In this document: piece after piece, positions 9,442-19,088 of the stretch
How the letters are laid out: each line of letters opens with the position of its first letter
Numbering within the stretch: the stretch's first letter is position 1
The notes under the pieces: generated by a model
Told to the model about the DNA's origin: nothing
Seen by the model: only the letters and a program-made list of their open reading frames with translations
The model's database searches: none
Assembly: GCF_030683065.1 (NCBI RefSeq)
Contig: NZ_JAUXMX010000031.1
Coordinates: 56,655 to 120,654 of the forward strand
Length of the DNA: 64,000 bases
DNA from: Pseudomonas sp.
GTDB lineage: Bacteria > Pseudomonadota > Gammaproteobacteria > Pseudomonadales > Pseudomonadaceae
Direction of reading: 5' to 3'
Translations under genes and position numbers: made by a program

Positions 9442-9699
9442 ATGTCCGCTTCGACTACCCTGATCGCCTGCTGGCTGGCCCTGGCCGTGCTGTCCGTGAC
9501 CAGCGTGCAGCTGGGCAATAGCGGGGCGACCCTGTTGGTGGCCAGTGCTGTGTTGTTCGCGGCCCTGGGCAAGGCCTGGCTGATCACCGACGGCTTTATG
9601 GAGCTGCGTCATGCGCCGCGCCTGTGGCGCTGGCTGCTGCTGGCCTGGCCGCTGACGATGGCATTGGGCGTGTTGCTGGCGTTGCAGTTGTCCTCGTAG
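9442..9699 (+). CDS. norF: NO reductase accessory membrane protein NorF
   Basis: This 85-residue protein has three hydrophobic helices and resembles cytochrome c oxidase subunit IV-like small proteins. The motif AWLITDGFMELRHAP in the middle is typical of NorF. A strong AAGGAGG precedes ATG 9442; an open frame further upstream overlaps norE and is not used. It is the third gene of norQEF. Confidence 0.87.
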   Translation: MSASTTLIACWLALAVLSVTSVQLGNSGATLLVASAVLFAALGKAWLITDGFMELRHAPRLWRWLLLAWPLTMALGVLLALQLSS

Positions 9700-9792
9700 C
9701 CCAATGACGGACAAGCCTTCTGCATGTCCGGCCTGCGTCTCAGCCTGCGAATACTCGCTTGCGCTATATCCGACCGATTTGATAGGGCTTTC

Positions 9793-9835
9793 TTGATCGC
9801 CATCAAGCAGATTTCGTTAGCAAGCTTTCTAGAAT
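9793..9835 (+). promoter_or_regulatory. Anr/Dnr-dependent class II promoter of norCB
   Basis: A perfect FNR-type box TTGAT-CGCC-ATCAA (9793-9806) is followed by the -10 TAGAAT (9830-9835). A start near 9841 puts the box centre at -41.5, the canonical class II position. norC begins at 9864. Confidence 0.85.
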
Positions 9836-9863
9836 GGTCACGCCAAGCAAAGAGGAAGTGACC

Positions 9864-10304
9864 ATGTCAGAGACCTTCACCAAGAGCATGGCCAGGAACA
9901 TCTACTTTGGGGGGAGCGTGTTCTTCTTCCTGGTGTTCCTGGCCCTGACCTATCACACAGAGCAGACCTTTCCGGAACGCACCAATGCCTCGGAGATGAA
10001 CGAGTCGGTGGTGCGCGGTAAAGCAGTCTGGGAAAACAACAACTGCATCGGCTGCCACAGCCTGTTGGGCGAGGGTGCCTACTTCGCGCCTGAACTGGGC
10101 AATGTATTCACTCGGCGTGGCGAGGACGCGGCCTTCAAGCCCTTCCTGCATGCCTGGATGAAGGCGCAACCGCTGGGTGTCCCAGGCCGCCGGGCGATGC
10201 CGCAATTCAATCTGACCGAGCAGGAAGTGGACGATATGGCGGAGTTCCTCAAGTGGACTTCGAAGATCGATACCAACGACTGGCCGCCAAACAAGGAGGG
10301 CTGA
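9864..10304 (+). CDS. norC: Nitric oxide reductase cytochrome c subunit NorC
   Basis: NorC is the membrane-anchored cytochrome c subunit that passes electrons to NorB. The 146-residue protein has one N-terminal transmembrane anchor (about residues 13-30) and the heme motif CIGCH at 61-65; the Met ligand lies in the RRAMPQF segment. ATG 9864 follows AGAGGAAGTG and gives the standard start MSETFTK. Its promoter and FNR-type box lie immediately upstream, and norB follows after three bases. Confidence 0.97.
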   Translation: MSETFTKSMARNIYFGGSVFFFLVFLALTYHTEQTFPERTNASEMNESVVRGKAVWENNNCIGCHSLLGEGAYFAPELGNVFTRRGEDAAFKPFLHAWMKAQPLGVPGRRAMPQFNLTEQEVDDMAEFLKWTSKIDTNDWPPNKEG

Positions 10305-10307
10305 TAG

Positions 10308-11738
<1,431 letters not shown>

Positions 11739-11759
11739 TAGCTGAGCGCTAGATAAGTC

Positions 11760-11789
11760 ACGGCCCGGCTAATACAGCGGGCCGTTTTT
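11760..11789 (+). terminator. Intrinsic terminator after norB
   Basis: Stem ACGGCCCG / CGGGCCGT (11760-11767 / 11778-11785) with a 10-base loop runs into TTTTT. It lies between norB and norD, only 41 bases before the norD ATG, so norD must rely on read-through or its own promoter. Confidence 0.8.
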
Positions 11790-11829
11790 GCATTTGGCTC
11801 TGCGGAGCATAGCGAACAAGGTGAAACAG

Positions 11830-13671
11830 ATGGCGTTTACCGTCGAACTGGAAGAGTGGGTGGGCAGCGTCTGGCACCGCTTTATCACCCGCCGCGCCAG
11901 TCCGGATTTTCCCGAGGCACGGGTCGAGCTGGCCAGCATGCAGCGGCCCCTGGCGTTGCTGTTCCGCGCCATGGGCGGTGCCAGCGGGGTCGGGGTGCAG
12001 GCCGCCAGCCCGCGCGACCTGATGTTGCGGCGCAGTGTGCTGCAACAGGTGGCCGGCACCTGCAAGCAACTACCGGTGGCCTGGTGTGATGCCAACAACC
12101 TGCGCCTGCCGCCAAGCCTGGCGGTGTACCCCGAGGTCGCGCTGAATCAGGATCTCTATCGCTGGCTGGCGCTGTTGGCTGCGCAAGCGGGGGAGATGCG
12201 CCACTGGGCGCGCGATAACCAGCGCTGGACCCGGCAACTACTGGAAGCCTACCCGGCCTTGCGCCCGCGCTACCAGCGCCTGGTCGAGGCCCATCTGCAG
12301 GTGCGCCCGGACCTCGCGTCGTTGGGTAAGGGCGAGGCCGAGCTGGAGATCGCGCTCTGTCAGGCCCTGCGCGAGCCGGGCAGTGTCGAGCACTTCCCAC
12401 GCAGCGAGCTGGCCCCCTGGCCATTGCCGCTGTGGCTGTACCCGGCGGAAAACCTCGGCGAACCCCAGGCCTGCGAGCTGGGCGAGGACAGTGAGGGCAA
12501 TCTGCTGACCCCGCCGGGCGAAAGCAAGGGCGGCCCCAAGCGCGCCAAGCGGGTCGAGGAGAGCACCCGCAAGGGCGGCCTGATGATCTTTCGCCTGGAA
12601 AACCTGTTCAGCTGGTCCGAGCATATAGAGCTGGATCGCTGCACCGACGACAGCGAAGACCTGGACGCCGCACGGGTCGCCGAGGATCTCGACGAACTGG
12701 CGCTGTCCAAGCAGCGCCTGCGCAAGGGCGGCGGGCTCAAGCTGCACCTCGATCTGCCGCCGGCGGATGTCGACGACATTCCGCTGGGCGAGGGCATCAA
12801 ACTGCCGGAGTGGGACTATCGCCAGCACAGCCTGCGCGAGGACTTCGTCAACCTGCAGATGATGGTGCCGCGCGGCAGCGAAGCGCAGCCCTTGCCGCCG
12901 CGCCTGGCACCATTGGCCAAGCGCCTGCGCCGGCAGTTCGAGCACCTGCGCAACGACCGTCAGTGGCTGCGTCAGCAACCCCAAGGCTCGGAGCTGGATA
13001 TGCAGGCCTGGCTGGATTTTCATGTCGAGCGCCAGCATAGCCAGTGCGCCGAGCGCGGCCTGTTTATGGAGCAACGGCCAACCCGGCGCGACCTGGCCTG
13101 CCTGCTGCTGGCGGATGTGTCGATGTCCACCGATGCCCATCTGGACGATCAGCATCGGGTGATCGAGGTGATCAGCGACAGCCTGCTGTTGTTCGGCGAA
13201 ACCCTGTCGGCGTTGGGTGACGATTTCGCCCTCTACGGCTTCTCGTCCCTGCGTCGCCAGCAGGTGCGCATGCTCGAACTGAAATCCTTCAAGCAGCGCT
13301 ACGACGACAATACCCGCGGGCGCATTCAAGCCCTCAAGCCCGGCTATTACACCCGGATGGGCGCGGCCATCCGCCAGGCCAGCGTGCTGCTCGGTGCCTG
13401 CAAGCAGCGGCGCAAGCTGCTGTTGTTGGTGACCGATGGCAAGCCCAATGATCTGGATCTCTACGAGGGCCGTTACGGCGTGGAAGACACCCGCGAAGCG
13501 GTGCTGCAGGCGCGGCGCCAGGGCCTGTTGCCGTTCTGCATCACCATCGACAGCCAAGCCGGCGATTACCTGCCGTACATGTTCGGCGCCAATGGCTACA
13601 CCCAGATCCGCCAACCGCAACAATTGCCGCTACGCCTGCCGCAGTTATATCGGCAATTGACCCAGGCGTAG
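11830..13671 (+). CDS. norD: Nitric oxide reductase activation protein NorD
   Basis: NorD is a cytoplasmic von Willebrand factor A-type protein that partners the AAA+ protein NorQ to insert or activate the FeB site of NOR. The 613-residue product carries the MIDAS motif DVSMST about 430 residues in, then VTDGKPND. ATG 11830 is chosen because MAFTVELEEWV is the family's standard start; the frame is open 42 bases earlier without a good start. The acidic region near residues 270-310 is typical. Confidence 0.95.
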   Translation: MAFTVELEEWVGSVWHRFITRRASPDFPEARVELASMQRPLALLFRAMGGASGVGVQAASPRDLMLRRSVLQQVAGTCKQLPVAWCDANNLRLPPSLAVYPEVALNQDLYRWLALLAAQAGEMRHWARDNQRWTRQLLEAYPALRPRYQRLVEAHLQVRPDLASLGKGEAELEIALCQALREPGSVEHFPRSELAPWPLPLWLYPAENLGEPQACELGEDSEGNLLTPPGESKGGPKRAKRVEESTRKGGLMIFRLENLFSWSEHIELDRCTDDSEDLDAARVAEDLDELALSKQRLRKGGGLKLHLDLPPADVDDIPLGEGIKLPEWDYRQHSLREDFVNLQMMVPRGSEAQPLPPRLAPLAKRLRRQFEHLRNDRQWLRQQPQGSELDMQAWLDFHVERQHSQCAERGLFMEQRPTRRDLACLLLADVSMSTDAHLDDQHRVIEVISDSLLLFGETLSALGDDFALYGFSSLRRQQVRMLELKSFKQRYDDNTRGRIQALKPGYYTRMGAAIRQASVLLGACKQRRKLLLLVTDGKPNDLDLYEGRYGVEDTREAVLQARRQGLLPFCITIDSQAGDYLPYMFGANGYTQIRQPQQLPLRLPQLYRQLTQA

Positions 13672-13673
13672 CC

Positions 13674-13741
13674 AATCGCGGCCAAGGCCCCTCCCACAGG
13701 AGTGCTGCGTTGCTCTTGTAGGAGGGGCCTTGGCCGCGATT
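13674..13741. repeat. 21-bp perfect inverted repeat after norD
   Basis: Arms 13674-13694 and 13721-13741 are exact reverse complements (AATCGCGGCCAAGGCCCCTC and one more base) around a 26-base loop. It has no T-run. The arm sequence looks like a dispersed Pseudomonas repeat and probably ends the convergent norD and dnrP messages. Confidence 0.7.
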
Positions 13742-13767
13742 ATCGAAGCGTAAGTTGGCTCGTAAGG

Positions 13768-13959
13768 TCAGGCGATGCTGCGCGGCAACCAGACGACCAT
13801 CACTGCGCAAAATACCGTCAAGCCGATGCAGAACCACATAAACCGCCGTTGCCGACGTTCGCCCGCGCCGTCGGCAAGCGCCGGCAGCGGCATGCCGCAA
13901 TTGCCGCACTCGGCTTGCTGGGGGGGATTGTCTTGTTGGCAATACAGGCATTTAGGCAT
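13768..13959 (-). CDS. dnrP: Small zinc-ribbon membrane protein, DnrP-like
   Basis: This 63-residue protein has two CxxC knuckles (Cys4/Cys7 and Cys18/Cys21, a zinc-ribbon pattern), a basic linker and one C-terminal transmembrane helix (about residues 41-57). It lies 30 bases downstream of dnr on the same strand. Small proteins of this type next to dnr in Pseudomonas carry the name DnrP; the symbol rests on that position and look. Function is unknown. Confidence 0.7.
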   Translation of the reverse strand: MPKCLYCQQDNPPQQAECGNCGMPLPALADGAGERRQRRFMWFCIGLTVFCAVMVVWLPRSIA

Positions 13960-13989
13960 GCTGACTGCTCACTGCTGAAGACCGAGGCT

Positions 13990-14673
13990 TCACTCGAACT
14001 GCTCCAGGCACAGGCGATCGAGAATCACGATCTGCCGACCTTCCTGGGTAATGATGTCCTCGTCGATCAGGCGGCGCATGATCCGTGAGAAGGTCTCCGG
14101 CTGGATCGACAGGTGCCCGGCAATCAGCTGCTTGGCCATTGGCAGTTCGAAGCTGTTGCTCGCGTCCGGCTGGCGCGCGAGCTGGGTGATCAGGTAACGC
14201 ACCACGCGGTGGGTGGCGTTTTTCAGCGACAGGGTTTCGATCTCGTTGACCCGCTGGTGCAGGCGCACGCAGAGCTTGCCGAGCAGGGCAAAGGTCAGCC
14301 GGCTGTTGCTCTGCAGCAAGCGCATATAGGTGCTGTTGGCGATGCGGTAGAGCTGGGTAGGACACACCGCCTCGGCCGAGGCGACGTAATTGGGCGTGTC
14401 CATCAGCATCATGGCTTCGGCGAAGGTTTGCCGATTGCCTATGACCTCGAACACCTTCTCCTGCCCGTCCGGCGTGAGGCGGTAGATCTTCACCGCGCCG
14501 GCGATGACGAAATAGAACGAATGGGCCGGCTCGCCCTGGCGAAACAAGGGCTCGCCCTTGTCGAGGCTGAGCAGCTGGCTGGTGCTCATCAGTTCATCCA
14601 TCTGCTCTTCATTCAACGGCTCGAACAAATGATGACTGCGAAGAATCTGGTGATGAACGCGATGAAGCACCAT
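13990..14673 (-). CDS. dnr: NO-responsive CRP/FNR-family regulator Dnr
   Basis: Dnr is a heme-dependent NO sensor that activates nir, nor and nos genes. The 227-residue product has a cyclic-nucleotide-type beta barrel (about 20-130), a dimer helix and a C-terminal HTH with HLSIQPETFSRIM, whose E-x2-SR recognition helix reads TTGAT half sites. It lacks the N-terminal Cys cluster of FNR/Anr. ATG 14673 is preferred over ATG 14682 because CAGG lies nine bases upstream and the length then equals that of P. aeruginosa Dnr. Confidence 0.92.
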   Translation of the reverse strand: MVLHRVHHQILRSHHLFEPLNEEQMDELMSTSQLLSLDKGEPLFRQGEPAHSFYFVIAGAVKIYRLTPDGQEKVFEVIGNRQTFAEAMMLMDTPNYVASAEAVCPTQLYRIANSTYMRLLQSNSRLTFALLGKLCVRLHQRVNEIETLSLKNATHRVVRYLITQLARQPDASNSFELPMAKQLIAGHLSIQPETFSRIMRRLIDEDIITQEGRQIVILDRLCLEQFE

Positions 14674-14806
14674 AAAGGACATCCTGATTGTGTGGCGTGA
14701 AGGTCGGCCCTGGGCGACCTGGAGTCTGGCCTGTCAACGTGACGGGGCAGGCTCGGTCTTGCGTGGTACGAGGTACTAGACAACCCGGATGGCGGGCTGT
14801 TGTAAC

Positions 14807-15319
14807 TCAATGCTGCTCGGGCACGGCCAGCGCTTGCCAAGCAGGATCGTCGAACAGCTGCGGATAGCGGTTGAGTGTCACCAGTAAATGCAACATGGCC
14901 TGTTTACGGTCGGCATCAGCACGCAAGGCTTCGCTGCCTTGCAGCAGTTCACCGAGCAGGCCGTGCAGCGTCGCATCGGCTTTTTCCGGCAGGGTGCAGT
15001 GGCTGATCATCGAGGCAACCTCGGTTTCTATGGCCTGTGACAGCTCGGTGGCCTGGGCATCACTGATGGGCGCCTGACTTATCGGCAACGCCTGCTCAAG
15101 CGCTTTACGGATGTGCGCCATGCCCTCACGCAAGGGTGCATCGGTGGCCCATTTCTGCCCTGGCGGCGGCAGTGGCAGATGCTCGCTGGCACCGTGATGG
15201 TGGTCGATGCTGGCGGCCAGGGCCATGTTGGTGACGACGCTCAGGGCGATGCCACTGGCCATGGCCACTACCGAGGTCAGGACCAGGTACCAGGCTAGTG
15301 GTTGCAGAACTTTTTTCAT
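14807..15319 (-). CDS. DnrO-like exported protein of unknown function
   Basis: This 170-residue protein starts with a signal or anchor segment (about residues 8-33, ending ALAAS), then a His cluster (DHHHG) and the motif KWATDAPLREGMAHIR, followed by a helical domain. ATG 15319 has GGGAG five bases upstream; the frame is open a little further. Proteins with this motif occur next to dnr in denitrifying pseudomonads and are sometimes called DnrO. No activity is known. The His cluster may bind metal (inference). Confidence 0.6.
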   Translation of the reverse strand: MKKVLQPLAWYLVLTSVVAMASGIALSVVTNMALAASIDHHHGASEHLPLPPPGQKWATDAPLREGMAHIRKALEQALPISQAPISDAQATELSQAIETEVASMISHCTLPEKADATLHGLLGELLQGSEALRADADRKQAMLHLLVTLNRYPQLFDDPAWQALAVPEQH

Positions 15320-15521
15320 GGAGACTCCCGGTATGGTGGTCATGCAACTCATGTCGCGGTCATGGAGAACCATCCATGCTTATCCTTCTATAAACCGCGC
15401 GCAATATGCAAGTTATTGAATTTAAAGGTTTAATTGCTGTAAATTATGAATGTGACGGCGCCATTGCAGGGTTGTAAATACCAGCCGGGGCGCTTTAACC
15501 ATAAGGCCAGTGTCGAGCCGC

Positions 15522-15968
15522 TCACTTCGACGCTTGGGTGTCTGCGGCTCGATTCGGCAGTGCCTGGTGCGCCGCAAATCCGGCTTGCGCGCCCCCCGGT
15601 TGGTCGAGACCGCTGGCGATGATGCGGCTCATGTCCTCGAACAGCGCGTCGGCTTCTGCCGTGCTGCAATCTTCCCGGTAGCGTTTGCGCAGGCCATAGC
15701 AGCTCAGGGTGATATGTACGTCGGCGCCGATGCCGTGCTGGGCCAGGCAGGCGCTGGCGCAATGCAGGGGACAGCCGTCGATGGCCAGGATCGGTCGGCC
15801 CGAGCGGGCCTTGTTCACCAGCGCCTGAACATGGCCACCGACGCCTGCGATGCAGGACATCTCCGCCAGACCTGCACGATCCAGGCGCACGGCGACGGTA
15901 TTGGCCAGCTGTGCCACGTTGGAGCAGCCCGAGCAGGCGTAAACCAGGGGGAGAGTTGTCTTGGACAT
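15522..15968 (-). CDS. DGC-domain putative metal-binding protein
   Basis: This 148-residue protein has the DGC-domain features: YACSGCSNVAQ near the start, CIAGVGG in the middle, and DGCPLHCASACL. The cysteines suggest zinc or Fe-S binding. ATG 15968 has GGAGGG upstream. A symmetrical FNR-type box (16029-16042) precedes it, so it is probably expressed under low oxygen or NO. The gene is set among denitrification regulators. The function of the family is not established. Confidence 0.75.
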   Translation of the reverse strand: MSKTTLPLVYACSGCSNVAQLANTVAVRLDRAGLAEMSCIAGVGGHVQALVNKARSGRPILAIDGCPLHCASACLAQHGIGADVHITLSCYGLRKRYREDCSTAEADALFEDMSRIIASGLDQPGGAQAGFAAHQALPNRAADTQASK

Positions 15969-16028
15969 TACGCACGCCCTCCAAGCGTCAAAAGTCTGCT
16001 TAGTCTGAACCACGTGCGGCAGCTGACG

Positions 16029-16042
16029 TTGACCAGAGTCAA
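16029..16042 (-). promoter_or_regulatory. FNR/Dnr-type box upstream of the DGC-domain gene
   Basis: TTGAC-CAGA-GTCAA is a fully symmetrical 14-bp site. At -41.5 spacing a weak -10, CAGACT (16007-16002), is possible. It lies between the second Dnr-type gene and the DGC-domain gene, 61 bases before the start of the latter. Confidence 0.72.
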
Positions 16043-16060
16043 TTCTGGATTTGTGGCCTA

Positions 16061-16738
16061 CTAGTCTTCGTAATTGCTCAGCCCCTGCAGGTCGATGATC
16101 TCGATGCGTCGACGCTGTACGGCAATCACACCCGAGTCGATCAGCCGATGCAGGATGCGCGAGAAGGTTTCCGGTTGGATGCCCAGCTTGGAGGCAATCA
16201 AGCGCTTCGGTACATCGAGCATGATCACCCCGTTACCTTCTTCCTGGGCCTGGGCCAGAAAACGTCTAACCCGGTGGCTCGCATTGGCCAGGGTCAGGGT
16301 GTCGATTTCGTTCAGCCGCTGGTGCAGGCGAATGCTCAGGGTGGCGAGAATATCCAGGCAGATACTCGGATGCTCTTCCAGCAGCCGCCGGTACTGTGCG
16401 CCGTGCAGGCTGGCGATCTGGCAAGTCTTCAGTGCAGTGGCGCTGACCGGGTAGTGCGGCACGCCAGTGAACAGCAGCGCCTCGGCAAAGGATTCACCGG
16501 CGCGGATGATTTCAACCAGTTTTTCCTGACCGTCGCAGACCACTCGATGCAGTTTCACCTGGCCGCTGAAGACAACGTAGAAACGATCGGCCTTGTCGCC
16601 CTGGTGGAACAGCGAGGCCCCCGCAGGCAATCGCTTGAGATTGGCCGCGGCGCACACATCCTGCAGTGCCGCCTCCGGCAGCCTGCTGAATAAATGATGG
16701 CGGCGCAACGCTGCGACTAGTGATGGTTCGGTCAGCAT
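16061..16738 (-). CDS. Second Dnr-type CRP/FNR-family regulator
   Basis: This 225-residue paralogue of Dnr has an effector barrel, a dimer helix and an HTH containing LGIQPETFSRIL, with the same E-x2-SR DNA-reading residues as Dnr and Anr. There is no Cys cluster, so it is not a Fe-S oxygen sensor; NO or another ligand is likelier. Denitrifiers such as P. stutzeri carry several Dnr-like proteins (DnrD, DnrE, DnrS); which one this matches cannot be told. Its own promoter has a near-consensus FNR box. Confidence 0.87.
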   Translation of the reverse strand: MLTEPSLVAALRRHHLFSRLPEAALQDVCAAANLKRLPAGASLFHQGDKADRFYVVFSGQVKLHRVVCDGQEKLVEIIRAGESFAEALLFTGVPHYPVSATALKTCQIASLHGAQYRRLLEEHPSICLDILATLSIRLHQRLNEIDTLTLANASHRVRRFLAQAQEEGNGVIMLDVPKRLIASKLGIQPETFSRILHRLIDSGVIAVQRRRIEIIDLQGLSNYED

Positions 16739-16778
16739 GGTCTCGCCCTCAACTCAGCGGGGGATTGCTCGGGCTTGC

Positions 16779-16821
16779 ATGCTAGAGGCTCGATAGCCGC
16801 GGCTTCCTTGATTTCAAACAA
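16779..16821 (-). promoter_or_regulatory. Near-consensus FNR-type box and -10 for the second Dnr-type gene
   Basis: Read on the minus strand, TTGTT-TGAA-ATCAA (16821-16808) has one mismatch to the box. TAGCAT (16784-16779) is the -10 at class II spacing. It suggests that this regulator is itself controlled by Anr or Dnr. Confidence 0.55.
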
Positions 16822-16882
16822 GTCCAGATGCTGCGTGCCGGCAGGACGAGAGGAGGGTGCGTTCGGCGGCTGTCGATACCGC

Positions 16883-18253
16883 TCAACTCCAGCCCCAGAA
16901 CTGCAACCACCAGCCATAGCCGACCCATGCCGAGGCCAGCAGCAGGCAGGTAAAAGCCGCGAGCCGGTTCAGCCCGCAGGCAGCATGCCGGCCAAGCACC
17001 TGCCAGCCGAGCCACAGGCTCCAGGCAATCGCGCCGACGAGCAGAGCGGCGCGGGTCGGTTGCGCCCAGGCCAGCGCCAGCCCCTCATAACGCAGCAGCT
17101 TGACGGTGGTGGCGCTAAGACCGAGAAACAACCCGCATGCGCCCAGCGGAATCAAGCTTAGCGCCAGGTGCTCGAAGACATTCCCGCTGCGCCCCACCAC
17201 GTAGGCTGCCGCCCGCAACAACAACCACAGGCCGCCGCCGAGCAGCAACGTGCTGGCGCTGAGGTAAGTGAGGATCAGCAGGCCGTCGAGCCAGTTGAAC
17301 AGGTCGTTGGCCTGCGGGTAATGGGTCAGCAGCCACCAGGGTGCATCGGCCTGTAGCGGCCAGTAGATGTCGCGTTCGACCAACCAACTGGCCGTTGCCT
17401 GCTTGAGCGCGATAAACCAGGGGCTGACCGTCCACTGGAAAGCGCCCATGGCCAGGCCAATCACGCCAAACAACAGCAGGCGGCTGTCCCAATGGCCGGC
17501 ATGGCGGACGCCGACTATCAGCACTTCGTCGTTTACCGAGCGCACACTCAGACGCACTGCATCGCGTTGTCCGCTGCAGCGTCCGCAGGCATGGCAATCG
17601 GCGCCGCCTTGCATGCGGCGAATATCCAGCAGTGGCGCGCAGTTGGGCGGCGGTTGGCGGGGTGGCGGATTGTCCAGCCAGCGCTGTTCGTCGACCTTGT
17701 AGTGCAGCGGCGCCAGGCGGGCGAGGAGGGCGAACACACCGCTGACCGGGCACAGATAGCGGCACCAGACACGCTTGCCGCGGCCATAGAGAAAACCCAC
17801 CAGCATCGCCGCCACGGTCGAGCCGCCAAGAATCAGCAAGGCCGCCTGGGCATAGTCGTAGACGCTGATCAACTGGCCATAAACAGTGGTGAGGATAAAC
17901 GCCAGGGTCGGCCAACCGCCCCAGCGGATCCAACGCGGCGTGCCACGGCCCAGGCCACGCCAGCTGATCCACTCGCTGAGCGCGCCTTCGGGGCAGAGCA
18001 CGCCGCACCAGAGCCGACCGAACAGCACGACTGAGAGCAGCACGAAGGGCCACCAGAGACCCCAGAAAATGAACTGGGCGAGCAGGGTCAGGTTGTCGAA
18101 AATGCGTGCCTGGCTGTCCGGCAGAGGCAGCAGCGCCGGGGTGACCAGTAGCAGACCATAGGCGACTATCACCGCCCACTGCAGGCCGCGGATCAGCCGG
18201 CCATGTCGGCGCAAGGCGTCGCCAAAGCCCCCAATCACAGTGTTCACAGACAT
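16883..18253 (-). CDS. Polyferredoxin-type membrane protein, FtrD-like
   Basis: This 456-residue membrane protein of the NapH/CcoG/FtrD type has about ten hydrophobic segments and cysteine motifs WCGVLCPEGA, WCRYLCPVSG and CHACGRCSGQ. The last cluster lacks the usual fourth x3-CP cysteine. It lies 24 bases downstream of the P19-type gene, with GGGAG before ATG 18253. In the Bordetella FtrABCD ferrous iron system FtrD plays the electron-handling role beside FtrA, and that is the likely role here. No cupredoxin (FtrB) or FTR1 permease (FtrC) gene is adjacent. Confidence 0.75.
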   Translation of the reverse strand: MSVNTVIGGFGDALRRHGRLIRGLQWAVIVAYGLLLVTPALLPLPDSQARIFDNLTLLAQFIFWGLWWPFVLLSVVLFGRLWCGVLCPEGALSEWISWRGLGRGTPRWIRWGGWPTLAFILTTVYGQLISVYDYAQAALLILGGSTVAAMLVGFLYGRGKRVWCRYLCPVSGVFALLARLAPLHYKVDEQRWLDNPPPRQPPPNCAPLLDIRRMQGGADCHACGRCSGQRDAVRLSVRSVNDEVLIVGVRHAGHWDSRLLLFGVIGLAMGAFQWTVSPWFIALKQATASWLVERDIYWPLQADAPWWLLTHYPQANDLFNWLDGLLILTYLSASTLLLGGGLWLLLRAAAYVVGRSGNVFEHLALSLIPLGACGLFLGLSATTVKLLRYEGLALAWAQPTRAALLVGAIAWSLWLGWQVLGRHAACGLNRLAAFTCLLLASAWVGYGWWLQFWGWS

Positions 18254-18277
18254 CGCGATCTCCCAGACGCGCTCGAC

Positions 18278-18811
18278 TCAATAACCGCCTTTTTTGCCGA
18301 TACCGGCGTAGGTGAACGCGTAGTGCAGTTCGCAGCGCTCGAACCAGGGCGCCACACCGGTTTCCTTGTCGGTGTGCCGGCCAAACATGGCGTGCGCGCC
18401 ACCCGGCGGCAGGATGCTGTAGGTCAAGCGGTACTTGCCGGGGCCGAATAGCTTGAGGTTATCGCCGTAGTGCGGGCCGTCGTTGGCGACCATGGGGTGA
18501 AAGTCGCCCTTGAGTTCTTCGTCGCTACCGACCTTGCGCAGCACAAAGGAGACATTCAGGTAGGGCACGAAGCTGCCTTCCTGAAAGCCGTGGGGATTGT
18601 TCTTCAGGGCGCTGATATCGGCTTCCAGGTGCACGTCGGAGTCGGCGCTGGGGCGCATCATGCCCGGAGGGTCCATTTCTATCGGTTGCAGGTACACGGC
18701 TCCCACCGCCATACCGGCGCATTGCTGGGGCTCGCCGATGGTGTATTCCTTGGCCTGGGCGAGTGTCGCTACCAGTAGCAGGGCAAGTGAGAAGGGCAGT
18801 TGGGCGCGCAT
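18278..18811 (-). CDS. Periplasmic iron-binding protein of the P19/FtrA/Tp34 family
   Basis: This 177-residue protein has a signal peptide (cleavage after AQA, residue 20). The mature domain has the family pattern: Met and His residues in AVYLQPIEMDPPGMM, HLEADISAL, FVPYLNVSF and the later MVANDGPHYGDN and GRHTDKETGV. Proteins of this family bind Cu and Fe in the periplasm and feed iron to a membrane system. AGAGGAAAA precedes ATG 18811. A Fur-like site upstream supports a role in iron supply. Confidence 0.85.
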   Translation of the reverse strand: MRAQLPFSLALLLVATLAQAKEYTIGEPQQCAGMAVGAVYLQPIEMDPPGMMRPSADSDVHLEADISALKNNPHGFQEGSFVPYLNVSFVLRKVGSDEELKGDFHPMVANDGPHYGDNLKLFGPGKYRLTYSILPPGGAHAMFGRHTDKETGVAPWFERCELHYAFTYAGIGKKGGY

Positions 18812-18864
18812 TGACGTTTTCCTCTGAGCGTTGGCTTGGTTGCGGCCTAGCTTAGGTCTTCACG

Positions 18865-18885
18865 AATTAATGATAATGATTAGCG
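18865..18885 (-). promoter_or_regulatory. Fur-box-like sequence upstream of the iron uptake pair
   Basis: The AT-rich stretch around AATGATAATGATTAG contains overlapping GATAAT-type hexamers typical of a Fur operator. It lies 54-74 bases before the P19-type gene start in an otherwise GC-rich region. Confidence 0.6.
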
Positions 18886-18915
18886 TCAAGATTCGGGCTT
18901 ATGCAGGCAAGGTAG

Positions 18916-18929
18916 TTGAGCCAGATCAA
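18916..18929. promoter_or_regulatory. FNR-type box (one mismatch) in the divergent region
   Basis: TTGAG-CCAG-ATCAA differs from consensus at one base. It lies between the iron uptake pair and the small gene at 19089. No clear -10 is seen at standard spacing in either direction, so its target is uncertain. Confidence 0.45.
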
Positions 18930-19088
18930 CGTTGTATGGAGTACCAATCAAGAGGTATGGCGACGGGCCTGCAGTTGCTAGAACCTGGCAACCTGTCAAC
19001 CATGCGCCCCTCGCTGCAGGCCCAGCCTGCGAGCTGTCGATGCTGGACCGCCAATCGATAGGGGCTGCCACCGAAGCAGGAACCGCAT

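Noticed and set aside
12238..13623. Minus-strand open frame of 461 codons opposite norD
   Set aside because: High-GC mirror frame of norD without any recognisable motif or start signal.
14796..14812. TTGTAACTCAA near the dnrO-like stop as a regulator site
   Set aside because: Spacing and half sites do not fit the FNR pattern, and it lies at the 3' end of a gene.
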